A stretch of 64,000 bases of DNA from SHZI01 sp041396045 (GTDB lineage Bacteria; Pseudomonadota; Gammaproteobacteria; Steroidobacterales; GCA-2729495). Shown piece after piece: positions 9,001 through 20,300 of this stretch. The position numbers and the translations under genes were made by a program. Within the stretch, counting starts at the first letter, position 1; every line of letters starts with the position of its first letter. The stretch lies in the NCBI GenBank assembly GCA_041396045.1, contig JAWKZI010000005.1:1-64000 (forward strand). Direction: 5' to 3'. Below the pieces are notes generated by a model. That model saw only the letters and a program-made list of their open reading frames with translations. It searched no databases and was not told where the DNA came from.

Positions 9001-12000
9001 GTTGATGCCACTCATGATGCACGGCGCCTGCCGCTGACTTTCAGCCAACACAGCCTCTGGTTCCTCAACACACTTTATCCCGGTGATACCAGTGCCAACG
9101 AGCAGTTTGTAATCCGTCTGCGCGGCCCACTCGACACGGTCGCGCTGGGTCGGGCCTGGCTCGCACTGCTACAACGCCATCCGATTCTGCTGGCGACCTT
9201 TGAGGAGTCTGATGAGGGCGGTGTGTGCCTTGAGTCCGGGACGGAGCCAGCAGCGCACTCAGGGTTGGCACAAGTTGAGCTGGCATCTCCTGACGATTTG
9301 CAGGGACTGGCCGAAGCCGCGTTGCATGAACACTTTGACCTGGGTCGGGGACCGCTGACGCGTGCTCAACTATGCGTGTTGCACGCCGATGAATCCCTGT
9401 TGCTGGTTACCGCGCATCACATCGTCGCTGACGGCATGTCGGTGCGGATTCTCGGGATGACCTGGCGCAGCTCTACGCGATGGAAGCGGGCGCGATGACG
9501 CGGAGTCTGCCGAAGCCAGCGCCAACCCGAATGTGTCCGGAAGGGGCCTGCTACCCAGGGCAGGGCGCTATGCAAACCTCGCGCGCGATCGCCGTTGGCA
9601 GGAAGGCCGCGTCGATAGCGAGGCACTGGCCTGGTGGGCCGGGCAACTGCATGAGCCGCCATTGTCGCCATTGCGGGAACTGGTTCGGCCTCGAGTACAG
9701 CCGGCAACGGAACCCGTGAGCCGCATCAGGGAGTCGCGGCGGGTTGCTTTCGCGCTGGATGCCGCTCTGGCCAATGGCCTGCGGCGCCTGGCTCGCGATG
9801 TCGGTGCGACACCCTATATGGTGGTGCTGGCCGCATTTCGGGTGTTGCTCGTGCGGCTGACGGGGCAGGCTGACATCTGTATCGGCACACCGATGACCCT
9901 GCGTGATTCGCCCGACCTCAAGGACATCGTCGGTTGCCTGGTCAACCCTGTGGTTCTCCGCAATACCGTACAGATCGATCAATCATTCCAGGAGCATCTG
10001 CATACCGAACGCCGTACCGCGCTGGATGCATTCCGTTTTCGCGATGTGCCATTCTCCCGGATTGTCGAGGCAGTAGCGCCGCTTCGGCAACTGGGCGAGC
10101 ACCCACTCTTCCAGATTCTCTTTTCCTGGGAGTCCGCCACCGACCCGATTCGTGCCGGTGGCATTGAGCACGAGCTGATATCGGTGCCCGCCGCGCGCCA
10201 GTCCTATTTTGATCTTGAGTGTGCCTTTCAGGATGCCGGCGATGGCGCGGCACTGTCCGGCTACTTCGCGTGGTGCGGCAGTGTTATGGAAGACTGGGTC
10301 GGTGAGTAGCTGCCTTCACTGTTTACCTCGTTAGTGACTGCTGCGCTTGATTGCCCCGATACCCCGGTGGCGCAGCTTGCCCTGATGCCTGCCGATATTT
10401 GTCAGCGTGTACTGCGGGATATCAATGCAACGCAAGCGGCACTGCCCGAATGGCGTACCTTGCACGACGGGTTCCTCGCTCGCGCCAGCTGTGAACCGAC
10501 GGCCTGTGCGTTGCGCAGTGCCCACCGCATCGAAGGCGACGACTGGAGTTGCGGACTACTGGCAACGCGCAGTGCCAGGCTGGCACACGAACTCCTGGCA
10601 CGCGGCGCCGGATCCGGAAGCCGGGTGGGCGTTGCGATTGGCCGATCGCCGGAACTGGTGCTGGCGGTATTGGGTGTGCTGCGGGCGGGTGGCGTTGTGG
10701 TGCCTCTGGATCCGGGCTTCCCGGCAGCTCGGCTTGAGTTCATTGCACAGGACGCGGACCTTGCGCTGCTGGTTACCTGTGGAGAGCGCTTTTCGATTGA
10801 GGGTACAGAGACCTTCGATTTGAGCAAATGGTTGCAGTTGTCGACTGCGGCCTCGACGACTGACCCAAGCACCGGATTACCCGAAGTACAGGATGATTCG
10901 GCTGCCTTCATGCTCTACACCTCGGGCTCCACGGGTGAACCCAAGGGTGCGTGGACTACACACCAGGCTGCCGTGAATCGGTGCCACTGGATGTGGCATC
11001 ACTTCGGCTTCGGGTCCGATGACGTATTTGCGTTGCGTACCACACCGAACTTTATTGATGCCTGGTGGGAGATCTTTGGTGCACTCGTGTATGGCGCGCC
11101 ACTGCAGATCGTTCCGGATGAGATAGCAGTTGATCCTTTGCACCTCCCGGCCTTTGTTGCCGACCGGAGCATCTCTCAACTGGTTCTGGTGCCGTCGCTG
11201 CTGGAGACACTGCTGGATCAGATTGAAGTTGACGGCATCTCGCTGCCTGCGCTGCGTTTTTGCATTAGCAGTGGAGAACCGCTGTCGCCGGCTCTGGTGT
11301 CGCGTTGCCGGCAATGGCTGCCGTCCACGACGGTGATCAACACTTACGGAACCTCCGAGATCTGGGATGCCACGGCGTTTGACGTCCGCGACCTGGATGC
11401 CAATGCTGAACGCGTGCCCATCGGCAAGCCGGTTGCCAATGCCAGGATTTATGTACTGGATCGTTCTGGCGAACCACTGCCGCCCGGAATCCCCGGGGAA
11501 TTGTGTGTCGCAGGATTCGGGGTCAACGGTGGTTATTGGCAGCGTCCGCATCTAGATGCGCGGCGGTACATTCAGGCCGAGTTGCCCGGGATCGCTGGTC
11601 AGCGGCTGTATCGCACCGGTGACCGGGGTCGTTGTCTGGCTGACGGCAACTTTGAGTGTCTCGGCCGACTGGATGCACAGTTCAAACTGCGCGGCCAACG
11701 AATCGAGCCGGCGGAGATTGAACAAGTATTGCAGGAGCATCCAGCGGTCGCCGCTGCGATCGTTGGCGTGGCAGGCAGCAGCGATGATGCTCGACTGGTG
11801 GCCGGCATCGTGCTCCGTAATGATGCCGGCCCAGATGTGAACCGCAGTGGTGCCGCGCTGAAGGCCAGTTTGCGGCAGCACCTGCAGGGCCGATTGCCGG
11901 CCTGGATGATGCCAGCCGAGTGGCATCGGCTTGTTGAAGTGCCACGCACGCCATCGGGCAAACTTGATCGCAGCGGCTGGCGTGCGGGGTACGGTGCCGC

Positions 12001-15000
12001 ACCGCTGATGACGGCAACCGACGGTGGTGACACGCCGGCGCGGAGCGCACCGTCGGATGGTATCGAGCGGCAGTTGCTCGGGCTGTGGTCGGCCGTCATG
12101 GGCCGTAGCGATATCGATATCCATGACAATTTCTTCGATATCGGTGGCCATTCCCTGCTGGCCAGCCGCCTGCTGAACCGCATACGCGCAACCTTCAATG
12201 TGCCGTTGCAGTTGAGGGATCTGTTTGCCCGGCCAACGGTAGCTGGCGTGGCGGCTTTGTTGCGTGATGAACGCGCACGGGTGGTCGAAAGCCAGGTTGC
12301 CGGAACAGATGCTGCCGGTGACGACGCTGAGGCGGCTCTGTCATTCGGTCAGGAGCGGCTCTGGTTCCTCGACCAGCTTGATCCCGCCAGCCCGGCATGG
12401 AACGTTGCCTGGACCATTCATGTTACCGGCTTCCGGATGCGAACGTGCTGAAAACCGTGCTGAACGATGTGACGCATCGTCATCCGGTACTGCGCACACG
12501 GATTCCAGCCGTGGCTGGCCGACCGGTTGCCATCGTTGATCCACCGACACCGACAGGGCTGGTCATCGAGGACATCGATGGCGGCAAGCTGGCTGGGCGC
12601 CTGTACGAACTGGCGCGCATTCCGCTTGATACCGGGCACGGGCCGCTGTTCCATGCGCGATTGCTGCGTGTCGGGCCCGACGATCATCACCTGTTGCTCG
12701 TGGCGTCGCACATCGTGACCGATGCCACCTCGAATCATCTGCTGTTCGAAGATATTGCGACCGCGCTGGCCGGGCGCCCGCTTGCGCCGTTGTCGCTGTC
12801 GGTGCCTTACGCTGAATTCGCGCGTCGACAGCGGGAAGCAGCGAAGCAGGGCGTCTGGCAGGTGTCACTCGATTGGTGGGTCGAATGTCTGGCCGGTGCA
12901 CCACCAGCTCTGGAGCTGCCAACGGACTATCCGCGTCCGGCGGAACAGCACTATGCCGGAGGGACTGTACGGCGCAGTCTGCCAGCGGCACTGGTTGCCA
13001 GCCTGTACCGGCTCGCCAGCGAGCGGCAGTGCACGCCGTATATGGTGTTGCTGGCAGCCTTCAAGGCGCTGCTCCACCGATACTCGGGCGCTACTGATGT
13101 GTTGGTTGGTACGCCTATAGAAGGTCGCGATAGTACCGATGTGGAGGCTGTGATTGGTCTCTTCATCAACACGCTGGTCATGCGCACCGATCTCTCAGGA
13201 GACCCTTCATTTGATTCGCTGCTGGCCCGGGTACGTCACTCGACCGTGGAAGCACAGGCGCATCAGGATCTGCCGTTCGAGAAACTCGTGGAAGCGCTGG
13301 CGCCGGAGCGCTCACTGAGCCGCAGCCCGGTGTTTCAGGTGCTGTTCAATCTGATTCAGCTCCCGGAACGGGTCCGGCACGCTGGCGGCCTGACCTTGCG
13401 CATGGACCGTTTGATCGATCAGGGGGTATCCGGTTTTGATCTCAGTCTGACGGCGGCTGTTGAGAGCGAGGGCGTCACGCTCAATTTCGAATATGCCACC
13501 GAACTGTTCCACGAGTCGACCATCGGCTATCTGGCCGATGCTTATCTGGTGCTGCTGCAGGCCGCACTGGCTGATCCGTCACTGACCCTGTCCAGGTTTC
13601 CGCTGCTGGGTGATGTGGCGCGCAATGCAGTGTTGGCCCTGGGGCAGGGCACTTCGCCGGACACCGGTACGTATGGCCAGCCGTTCAAAGCCGTCCATGA
13701 ACAGGTGGCTGAGGTTGCCCGTTGCCGGCCTGATTCGATAGCCGTGTCGCTGGCGATGCCCGGTTCTGGCGATGGCCAGTCGCTGAGCTATGGCGAACTC
13801 GATGCGCGCGCGAATCGGCTTGCGCGCCATTTGCAAACACTGATCGCCGGTATGCCTGCCAACTGTGGCGGGCCCGTCAGGATCGGCATTTGCATGTCGC
13901 GAACGCCGGACTGTCTGGTTGCAGTGCTGGCTGTTCTGAAGGCAGGCGGTGCTTATGTGCCCCTGGACCCCGACTGGCCCGACGAGCGCCTGGCGAGCCT
14001 GGCCGCAGATGCGATGTTAAGCGGGGTGATTGTCGACGGTACAACCAGCCACTTGTTGTCGTCGACCGGGTGGTGTGTGGATATTGTTCGGGATCAGCAC
14101 CTTGTCGGTGCCCAGGCAGCCACTGCACCAGCGCAAACCACAGCTCCCGACAGCGCGGCGTATCTGGTCCACACGTCGGGCTCCACTGGCAAGCCGAAAG
14201 CAGTGATCGTTACGCATGCCAATCTGGCCGCCGCCATGGCCGCATGGAAAAGCGCGTGGGACTTGCAAGCGGATGAGGCCCATCTGCAGATGGCCGGCAT
14301 CGCTTTCGATGTTTTCAGCGGCGACTGGGTTCGGGCTTTGGGGAGCGGTGGCAAGCTGGTTCTGTGCCCGCGCGAGACACTCCTGGATCCGCCGGCGCTG
14401 TTGGCAGTCCTGCAGCACGCCGACATCCGCATTGCCGAGTTCGTGCCGGCCATCATGCGTGCGCTGGTCGTGCATTGCCGGGCGACCGATTCCAGCCTGC
14501 CCGCACTGCGATTGTTTATCGTCGGCTCCGATACCTGGCATACGAGTGACCTGGCGGCATTGCGTGCCGTTGCGGCTCCGCAAACCCGGCTGATCAATTC
14601 GTACGGAGTTGCTGAGGCCACGATAGACAGTTGCTGGTTCGATGCCACGAGCAGCGATATCCGTGGTTCAGTTCCCATTGGCCGACCCTTTCCTGGTGCG
14701 GCGTTGTACGTGGTTGATGAACACGGCGAGTTGCTTCCTCCCGGTGTGCCAGGTGAGTTGTGTATCGGCGGTAGTGGCGTCGCTGCCGGCTACTGGAATG
14801 CTGATCCCGCAGACGTGGAACGCTTCACTGCCGGTGGCCGCTATCGCACCGGCGACATTGCGCGGTGGAACCCGGCAGGGCAGCTGGAGCTGATCGGCCG
14901 TCGCGACAGCCAGATCAAACTGCGAGGCTTCCGGATTGAGCCTGCGGAGGTCGAAGCTTGCCTGGCACGGTGTCCCGGCGTTAATGCGGCGGTCGTGGCG

Positions 15001-17325
15001 CTACAACCTGCAACCCCGGGACATGCCGGCGCAGAGCCGCGCCTGATCGCCTGGATTGCGACCGGTGAACCACCGGATGGTGGCCCGGGGGATGGTCAGC
15101 ATGGCCTCGATGCCGAGGAGTTGCGCCTTGCCCTGGCCCGGCAGTTGCCGGCGCAGATGGTGCCGGTGCAGTTCATTTTGCGGCCGACTTTGCCGCTGAC
15201 GACCAGCGGCAAAGTTGATCGACAAGCGCTGGCCGCATATCCCGTACCTTCCATGGCCGATGCAACAGGACGTGGGTTGGTGTCCTCTGCGGAGGCAGCG
15301 AATCCCGTGGAAGCGGTGATCGTCGAAGCTGTTGCCGGGTTACTGGATCGATCAACCATTGGCGTGGACGATGATTTTTTCAGGGCGGGCGGCCACTCAT
15401 TGCTGGCCGCGCAACTGGTGGCCCGCCTGCGGGTCACGCTGCAGGTTGAGTTGCCATTACGGGCAATTTTCGAGGCGCCGACGCCGCGGGGCCTGGCTGC
15501 GATTGTCGTCAGCCTGCGACGTGGCCGGGAATGGGCGGCGCAAGTCTTTCGGCCACCAGTTCGCCATCAGCGTACAGGTGCTGACACGGCACCCTTGTCT
15601 GCGATGCAGATGCGTCTGTGGTTTCTTGAACGCCTGAATCCCGGCTCGGCCACCTACCATCTGCACTGGCTGGTGCACCTTGAGGGTGCACTGGATTGCG
15701 ATGCCTTGCAGAGTGCGGTTGACGTGCTGATCGCACGCCACGAGGTACTGCGTACCTCGTTCATACACAGCGCGGGAGTTCCCGTGCAATCCATTGCCGC
15801 CGAGGCCCGTGTTGTGGTCGAGGTCGTCGATACTCAAACAGCAGCCGAACGGCAGGCAATCATCCGTGCCCGCATCGACCAGCCCTTCGACCTCGCAACA
15901 TCGCCATTGTTTAGAGTCGTGCTGTTGCCGGGCGTTGCAGGCGAACACCAGATATTGCTGGTGATTCATCACCTGGTGGCTGACGGCTGGTCGTTCGGTG
16001 TACTGAGCCGCGAACTGGCGGCTGCCTACAATGCGGCCCGCCGCAAGTGCATGGTTTCGCTCCCGGACTTGCCGTTGCAGTACGCTGATTACGCACTCTG
16101 GCAACAATCGACTGACTACCAGGCGCGACTCGAGAGGCAGCTCGCCTGGTGGCGCCCGGTACTGGCCGGTGCCCCGGCAGTTCTTGAACTGACGTCGGCA
16201 GCAGGCCGGGCTGCGTACACAGACGTTGATACCGACAGTCGTGGTGCCTGGCTGGAACGCGTTGTACCGGCGGCGGATGCCAGGGAACTACGACGTCTGG
16301 CATCGGCGGAGGGTGTCACGTTGTTCATGGTGTTGCTGGCAGTATTCAAAGCTGTGCTGGGTCGATTGGCGCATACCAACGACGTGGTGGTTGGCACGCC
16401 GGTCGCCGGCCGCTCGCACCGGAACCTGGAAGATCTGATCGGGTTCTTCGTCAACACGCTGGTGTTGCGCACTTCGTTGACGCGCGATCTTTCGTTCCGG
16501 GACTTGCTGGTTCGCGTACGTCACACCACGCTGGAAGCCTTCGACCATGCGGAGGTTCCGTTCGAGAAGCTGGTGGAGGTCCTGCAACCTCCCCGTACGC
16601 TGGCACACAGCCCGGTAGTACAGGTGCTGTTCGCCCTGCACAACCAGCCCCGGCAGCCACTGATTCTCGACGGATTGGTGGCCACCGCTGAAGCGGTCCC
16701 TGCCGGGTCGGTAAAGTTCGATCTCAATCTTCACGTTGCGGAGGAGGGCGAAAACCTGCGGCTTGCGTTGGCCTGGCGTTCGTCGCTGTACACGGAAGAA
16801 GCGGCCGCCATGTTGCTCGATGCCTGTGTCGCTTTGATGACCAGGGCAGTGGCAGCACCAGACCGCCCGCTCGGCGAACTGCTGGATGAATCGTCGCTGA
16901 AGAATGCGGCAGCAGCAGTGCGCCGGTCGGATGACCGGTGCGACCCGCCGGTCGTGGGGCCTGCTCAGTGGGACGCGGATGTATCCACGGATGTTTCCGC
17001 CGATGTGCCGGACGCGGCGCTGGCGGCGTCGTTGCAGGACATCTGGTCAATATTGCTTGGCCGTCCGGATCCCGGCCTGGACGATGACTTCTTTGCGTTG
17101 GGCGGCCACTCGCTGCTGGCCATGCGGCTCGTTGCAGCGATTGCTGAGCGCTTTGCGGTCGAGTTGCCGCTGATCAGTGTGTTCGAGGCGCCAACAATGC
17201 GGTTGATGGCTGTACGGATTGTTGAGGCGCGGCGATCGGCCGCTACGCTCAGCACCGGCGAGCCGGCGGTCGGCAGCCCTATTCGCCGTCTGCCGCGTCT
17301 GGCTGACGAGGGTTTCTTCGAATGA
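6034..17325 (+). CDS. NRPS1: A1(PRMT-like MT)-PCP-C-A2-PCP-C-A3-PCP-C-PCP, interrupted by frameshifts and one in-frame TAG
   Basis: Giant nonribosomal peptide synthetase of about 3,760 codons. It starts directly with an adenylation domain, so it is the loading protein. Start is the GTG at 6034, overlapping the methyltransferase stop. Breaks in the reading are: two indels in C2 (near 9453 and 9493), an in-frame TAG at 10307-10309 in the C2-A2 linker, and one indel in C3 near 12429. On both sides of each break domain similarity continues without missing blocks, so the functional gene is probably one ORF. The four carrier serines are at 8803, 12151, 15397 and 17110. No epimerisation, cyclisation, reductase or thioesterase domain is present. 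The stop overlaps the NRPS2 ATG (ATGA at 17322-17325). Confidence 0.9.
6085..8670 (+). other. NRPS1 loading adenylation domain A1 with inserted PRMT-like methyltransferase
   Basis: A-domain core motifs are present: FTSGSTGTPKG (about 6529-6560), YRTGD, GYRIEPGDIE (about 7311-7338), and the A10 lysine at 8632 in PGDKLDR. The A4 segment reads FGFSVWEM, so the position that is Asp235 in ordinary amino-acid-activating domains is Gly (codon 6667-6669). The A5 motif is YAITE instead of YGxTE. By-eye pocket code is G-F-W-S-A-S-S-G-Q-K, which I do not recognise. Between A8 and A10, about 7480-8460, sits a methyltransferase with motif I VLDIGTGQDA, AVEVLEEPARRA and GNIGSADG. It resembles the arginine methyltransferase fold rather than the usual NRPS N-methyltransferase. 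PCP1 follows with LGGDS (Ser codon at 8803). Confidence 0.8.
9030..10333 (+). other. NRPS1 condensation domain C2 and C2-A2 linker
   Basis: Begins at the C1 motif FSQHSLWFL and carries an intact HHIVADG active site near 9414-9434. The frame breaks just after it: DDLAQLYAMEAG is in a second frame, and LLPRAGRYANLA onward, through IGTPMTLR and the closing motifs, in a third. The last part reaches TAG at 10307-10309. The same frame then continues LPSLFTSLVTAALD into A2, aligning as an ordinary C-A linker. No ribosome-binding site precedes the GTG at 10334, so reinitiation there looks unlikely. Confidence 0.75.
10420..12260 (+). other. NRPS1 module 2 A2-PCP2, beta-alanine-type pocket
   Basis: A-domain motifs YTSGSTGEPKG, YGTSE, YRTGD and the A10 segment PSGKLDR are intact. 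The A4 segment is NFIDAWWEIF, so the acidic residue is shifted from position 235 to 236. This is the known hallmark of beta-amino-acid-activating domains. By-eye code is I-D-W-V-I-S-T-D-A-K; its first six residues parallel the published beta-alanine pattern VDWVIS. PCP2 has DNFFDIGGHSLL (Ser codon at 12151). Confidence 0.65.
12340..15500 (+). other. NRPS1 module 3 C3-A3-PCP3, ornithine-type pocket
   Basis: C3 starts at FGQERLWFLDQL, with a frameshift near 12429. Its active-site motif is SHIVTDA instead of HHxxxDG; the catalytic second His and the Asp are kept. A3 has HTSGSTGKPKA, AFDVFSGDWVRAL, EFVPA, FIVGSD and YGVAEATID. By-eye code is D-V-G-E-I-G-S-I-D-K, which equals the classical L-ornithine code known from gramicidin S and fengycin synthetases. 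PCP3 has RAGGHSLLAA (Ser codon at 15397). Confidence 0.7.
15590..17230 (+). other. NRPS1 module 4 C4-PCP4 without an adenylation domain
   Basis: C4 is complete: LSAMQMRLWFLERL, HHLVADGW, and IGFFVNTLVLRT to PVVQVLF. After its C-terminal region (ending about 16890) there are only about 120 bases of linker before PCP4, DDDFFALGGHSLLAMRL (Ser codon at 17110). No A domain, A-domain remnant or other catalytic domain lies between them, and the frame is unbroken here, so this is not an assembly gap in the reading frame. The residue must be loaded in trans, or the module passes the chain on. Confidence 0.8.
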
Positions 17326-20300
17326 CGGCGGGTGTGAGTGCGTCGCCCGACGCCGCACCAGAGCGCTATGTGTTCCCGACATCGTTCGCGCAACAGAGAT
17401 TGTGGTTTCTGGAGCAACTCGACGGTGCGGGGCCGGTCTGGAACACCTCGATTGCCGGTCCGCCTCAAGGGTCGTCTGGATATCCACGCGCTTCAGGGTG
17501 CGCTGAACGATATCGTTGTTCGCCATGAGTCCCTGCGCACAACCTTCGGCCTGCGCGGTGGAGAAGTCATGCAGTTCGTGTCCAGCGAATTGCAGATCGC
17601 CATCGAGGAGGTCAACCCGGCATCTTGCTGAACTGGCGCGGCAGACCTTTGATCTGCGTGACGGGCCGCTGTTACGCGTTTTTCTGTCGAAACTTGCTAC
17701 CGATGATCATCTGCTGCTGATTCTGAGTCACCACATCGTGTCGGATGCCTGGTCCTCGGGGGTCCTGTTTCGCGATCTGGCTGCAAGTTACGACGCCAGA
17801 CATCAGGGGCACTTGCCGCAATTGCCGGCGCTGTCAGTGCAATATGCGGATTTCGCAGTCTGGCAGCGTGACTGGCTGGCCGGTGCGGAGCTCAGACGGC
17901 AAGCCGCGTTCTGGCGCAATCATCTGGGTGGTGCGCCGGCCGTACTGGAGTTGCCTACTGATCGTCCAAGACCCCGCCTGCAAAGTTACCGTGGGCATCG
18001 TCTTGGACACGGCTTGCCGGTTTCGTTATCTGCCGATTTGCAGAAGATCGCGAATCAGGAAGGTGCCACGCTGTTCATGCTGCTCTTCGCGGCATTCAAT
18101 GTATTGCTGTCGCGATGGTCCGGTCAGCAGGACCTGGTGGTTGGTACGCCGATTGCGGGTCGCCGGCGTACCGAACTCGAAGGGCTGGTTGGGTTTTTTG
18201 CCAATACGCTGGCATTGCGTACCCGATTGACCGACGTCCAGGGTTTTCGCGAACTCCTGCATCAGGTGCGAAGTACGGCGCTGCATGCCTTTGAGCATCA
18301 GGATCTGCCCTTCGAAAAGCTGGTAGAGGTATTGAATCCCGCCCGCAGCCTGGCGCATTCACCGGTGTTCCAGGTGTTGTTTGTTCTGCAGAACGCTCCC
18401 TGGGAAGCGGGGCAGTTTGGCGATCTGGAAGTATCGCCGGCCGAGCTTGAGCCCTCAGCCACTGCCCGTTTCGATCTCACGCTCAGTGTGTCGGACTATG
18501 CAGGGCAGCTATGGCTGGGGCTGGAGTACAGCACGGATCTTTTCGACAGTGACACCATTGCACGGCTGGCCGCCGGATTTGAAACTCTGTTGACCGCCAT
18601 CGCCGCTGATCCCGGGACCGCCATCACCGACTTGCCGACAGAGTCACCGGCGGATCGTCAGCTTCAACTGCAGGACTGGCAGCCTTCGCCAACGCCGTTG
18701 CCGGCCGATACTGATATCTACACGCTGTTTGCCAACCAGGTCTCGCGCACGCCGCACGCGATTGCCGTGGAGTGCAACGGCGGCCGCTTGAGCTACGCAG
18801 CCCTTGAGACTCGGGTAGAGGAAATCGTTTCACTGCTCAAGGCGGCAGGCAGTACTGATACCGCGCCCGTTGCGCTGTGCCTGCCGCGTTCCGTCGATAT
18901 GCTCGCGGCGGTATTGGCGGTGTTGCGTGCCGGTGGCTGGTACCTGCCGCTGGATCCGGCACTGCCGCCAGCGAGGCTGCAGTTCATGTTGCGGGACTCG
19001 GGCGCCCGGGTGCTGTTGACGGCGAACAGTCAACAAGGGGACTTTGCCGGTTTCCCGGGAATCGTGGTGGACCTGGGGACTGCCGATGGCGATTCTGAAT
19101 CCCGATAAACCGCGGGTTGCAGGGATCTCGCCGCTGAAAGGCCGGCAGCAGCCTGCGCTGACAGTGGCGAGCAGCGGGCCGCGTACCTGATATACACCTC
19201 CGGCTCGACGGGTGTGCCCAAGGGCGTGATCGTCCGGCAGCGGGCGGTTGTGAATTTTCTGCTGAGCATGGCAGCTGTTCCTGGCCTCCATCCGGTGGAT
19301 CGCCTGCTGGCGGTAACCACGCTGTCGTTTGATATCGCCGTATTGGAACTGTTGCTGCCGCTCAGCGTTGGTGCAACTGTGGTGATTGCCACGGACGCAG
19401 AGACCGCAGACCCTGTGGTGCTGGGCGGGATGATTGATTCCAGTCGCATTAGCGTGATGCAGGCCACGCCATCGGCCTGGCGCAATCTGTTGAGTGCTGG
19501 CTGGGTGGGCCGGGCTGGCGTGCGGCTGCTTTGTGGTGGCGAAGCACTTGATCGCCCACTGGCCCAACAACTGCTGGGTTGTGGTGCGGAGCTGTGGAAT
19601 TTGTACGGCCCCACCGAGACAACCATCTGGTCCTGTGCTGAACGCATTGATGCTGAATCCCTGAACAGCAGTGCAAAGGCCCCCACGATCGGCCGGCCGA
19701 TTGCCAATACGCGCTGCTACATTCTGGATGCGCAGGCGAGACCGGTGCCCATCGGTGCCTGTGGAGAATTGTGGATTGCGGGTGCAGGTGTTGCGCTTGG
19801 TTACCACGGCCAACCGGCATTGACGGAAGCCCGGTTTCGGCCAGATCCTTTCGTGGCCCGGGACCAGCCCGACCGGCTGATGTACCAGACCGGTGACCGG
19901 GCCCGATGGCGAGGTGACGGGCGCCTGGAGTTGCTGGGCCGTACTGATCAGCAGCTGAAACTGCGTGGTTACCGAATAGAGCCTGGCGAGATCGAAGCGG
20001 CACTGGTGCTCCAACCGGCCATCCGTGCGGCAGCTGTTGTATTGCGTGTGGTCAGTGGCGATCCGCGCCTGGTTGCTTACCTGGTGTCTGCCCAACCTGC
20101 TTCAGCGTCCAGCCCGTTACCGGACAGCAGGCTGGCAGAGGCACTGCGTGCAGCACTTCCGGCCTGGATGATTCCTTCGCATTTCATATGGTTAGCAGAA
20201 CTTCCTCTCACTCCAAATGGCAAACTGGATCGGTCGGCACTGCCACCGGTAAGCAGCGGGCCATCGGTAGTCACGCCATCCGCAATGACCGCCCACCAGC

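Noticed and set aside
10307..10309. TAG as pyrrolysine or a true gene end
   Set aside because: No pyl genes are visible and the site is a plain linker; as a gene end it would leave the next start without a ribosome-binding site.
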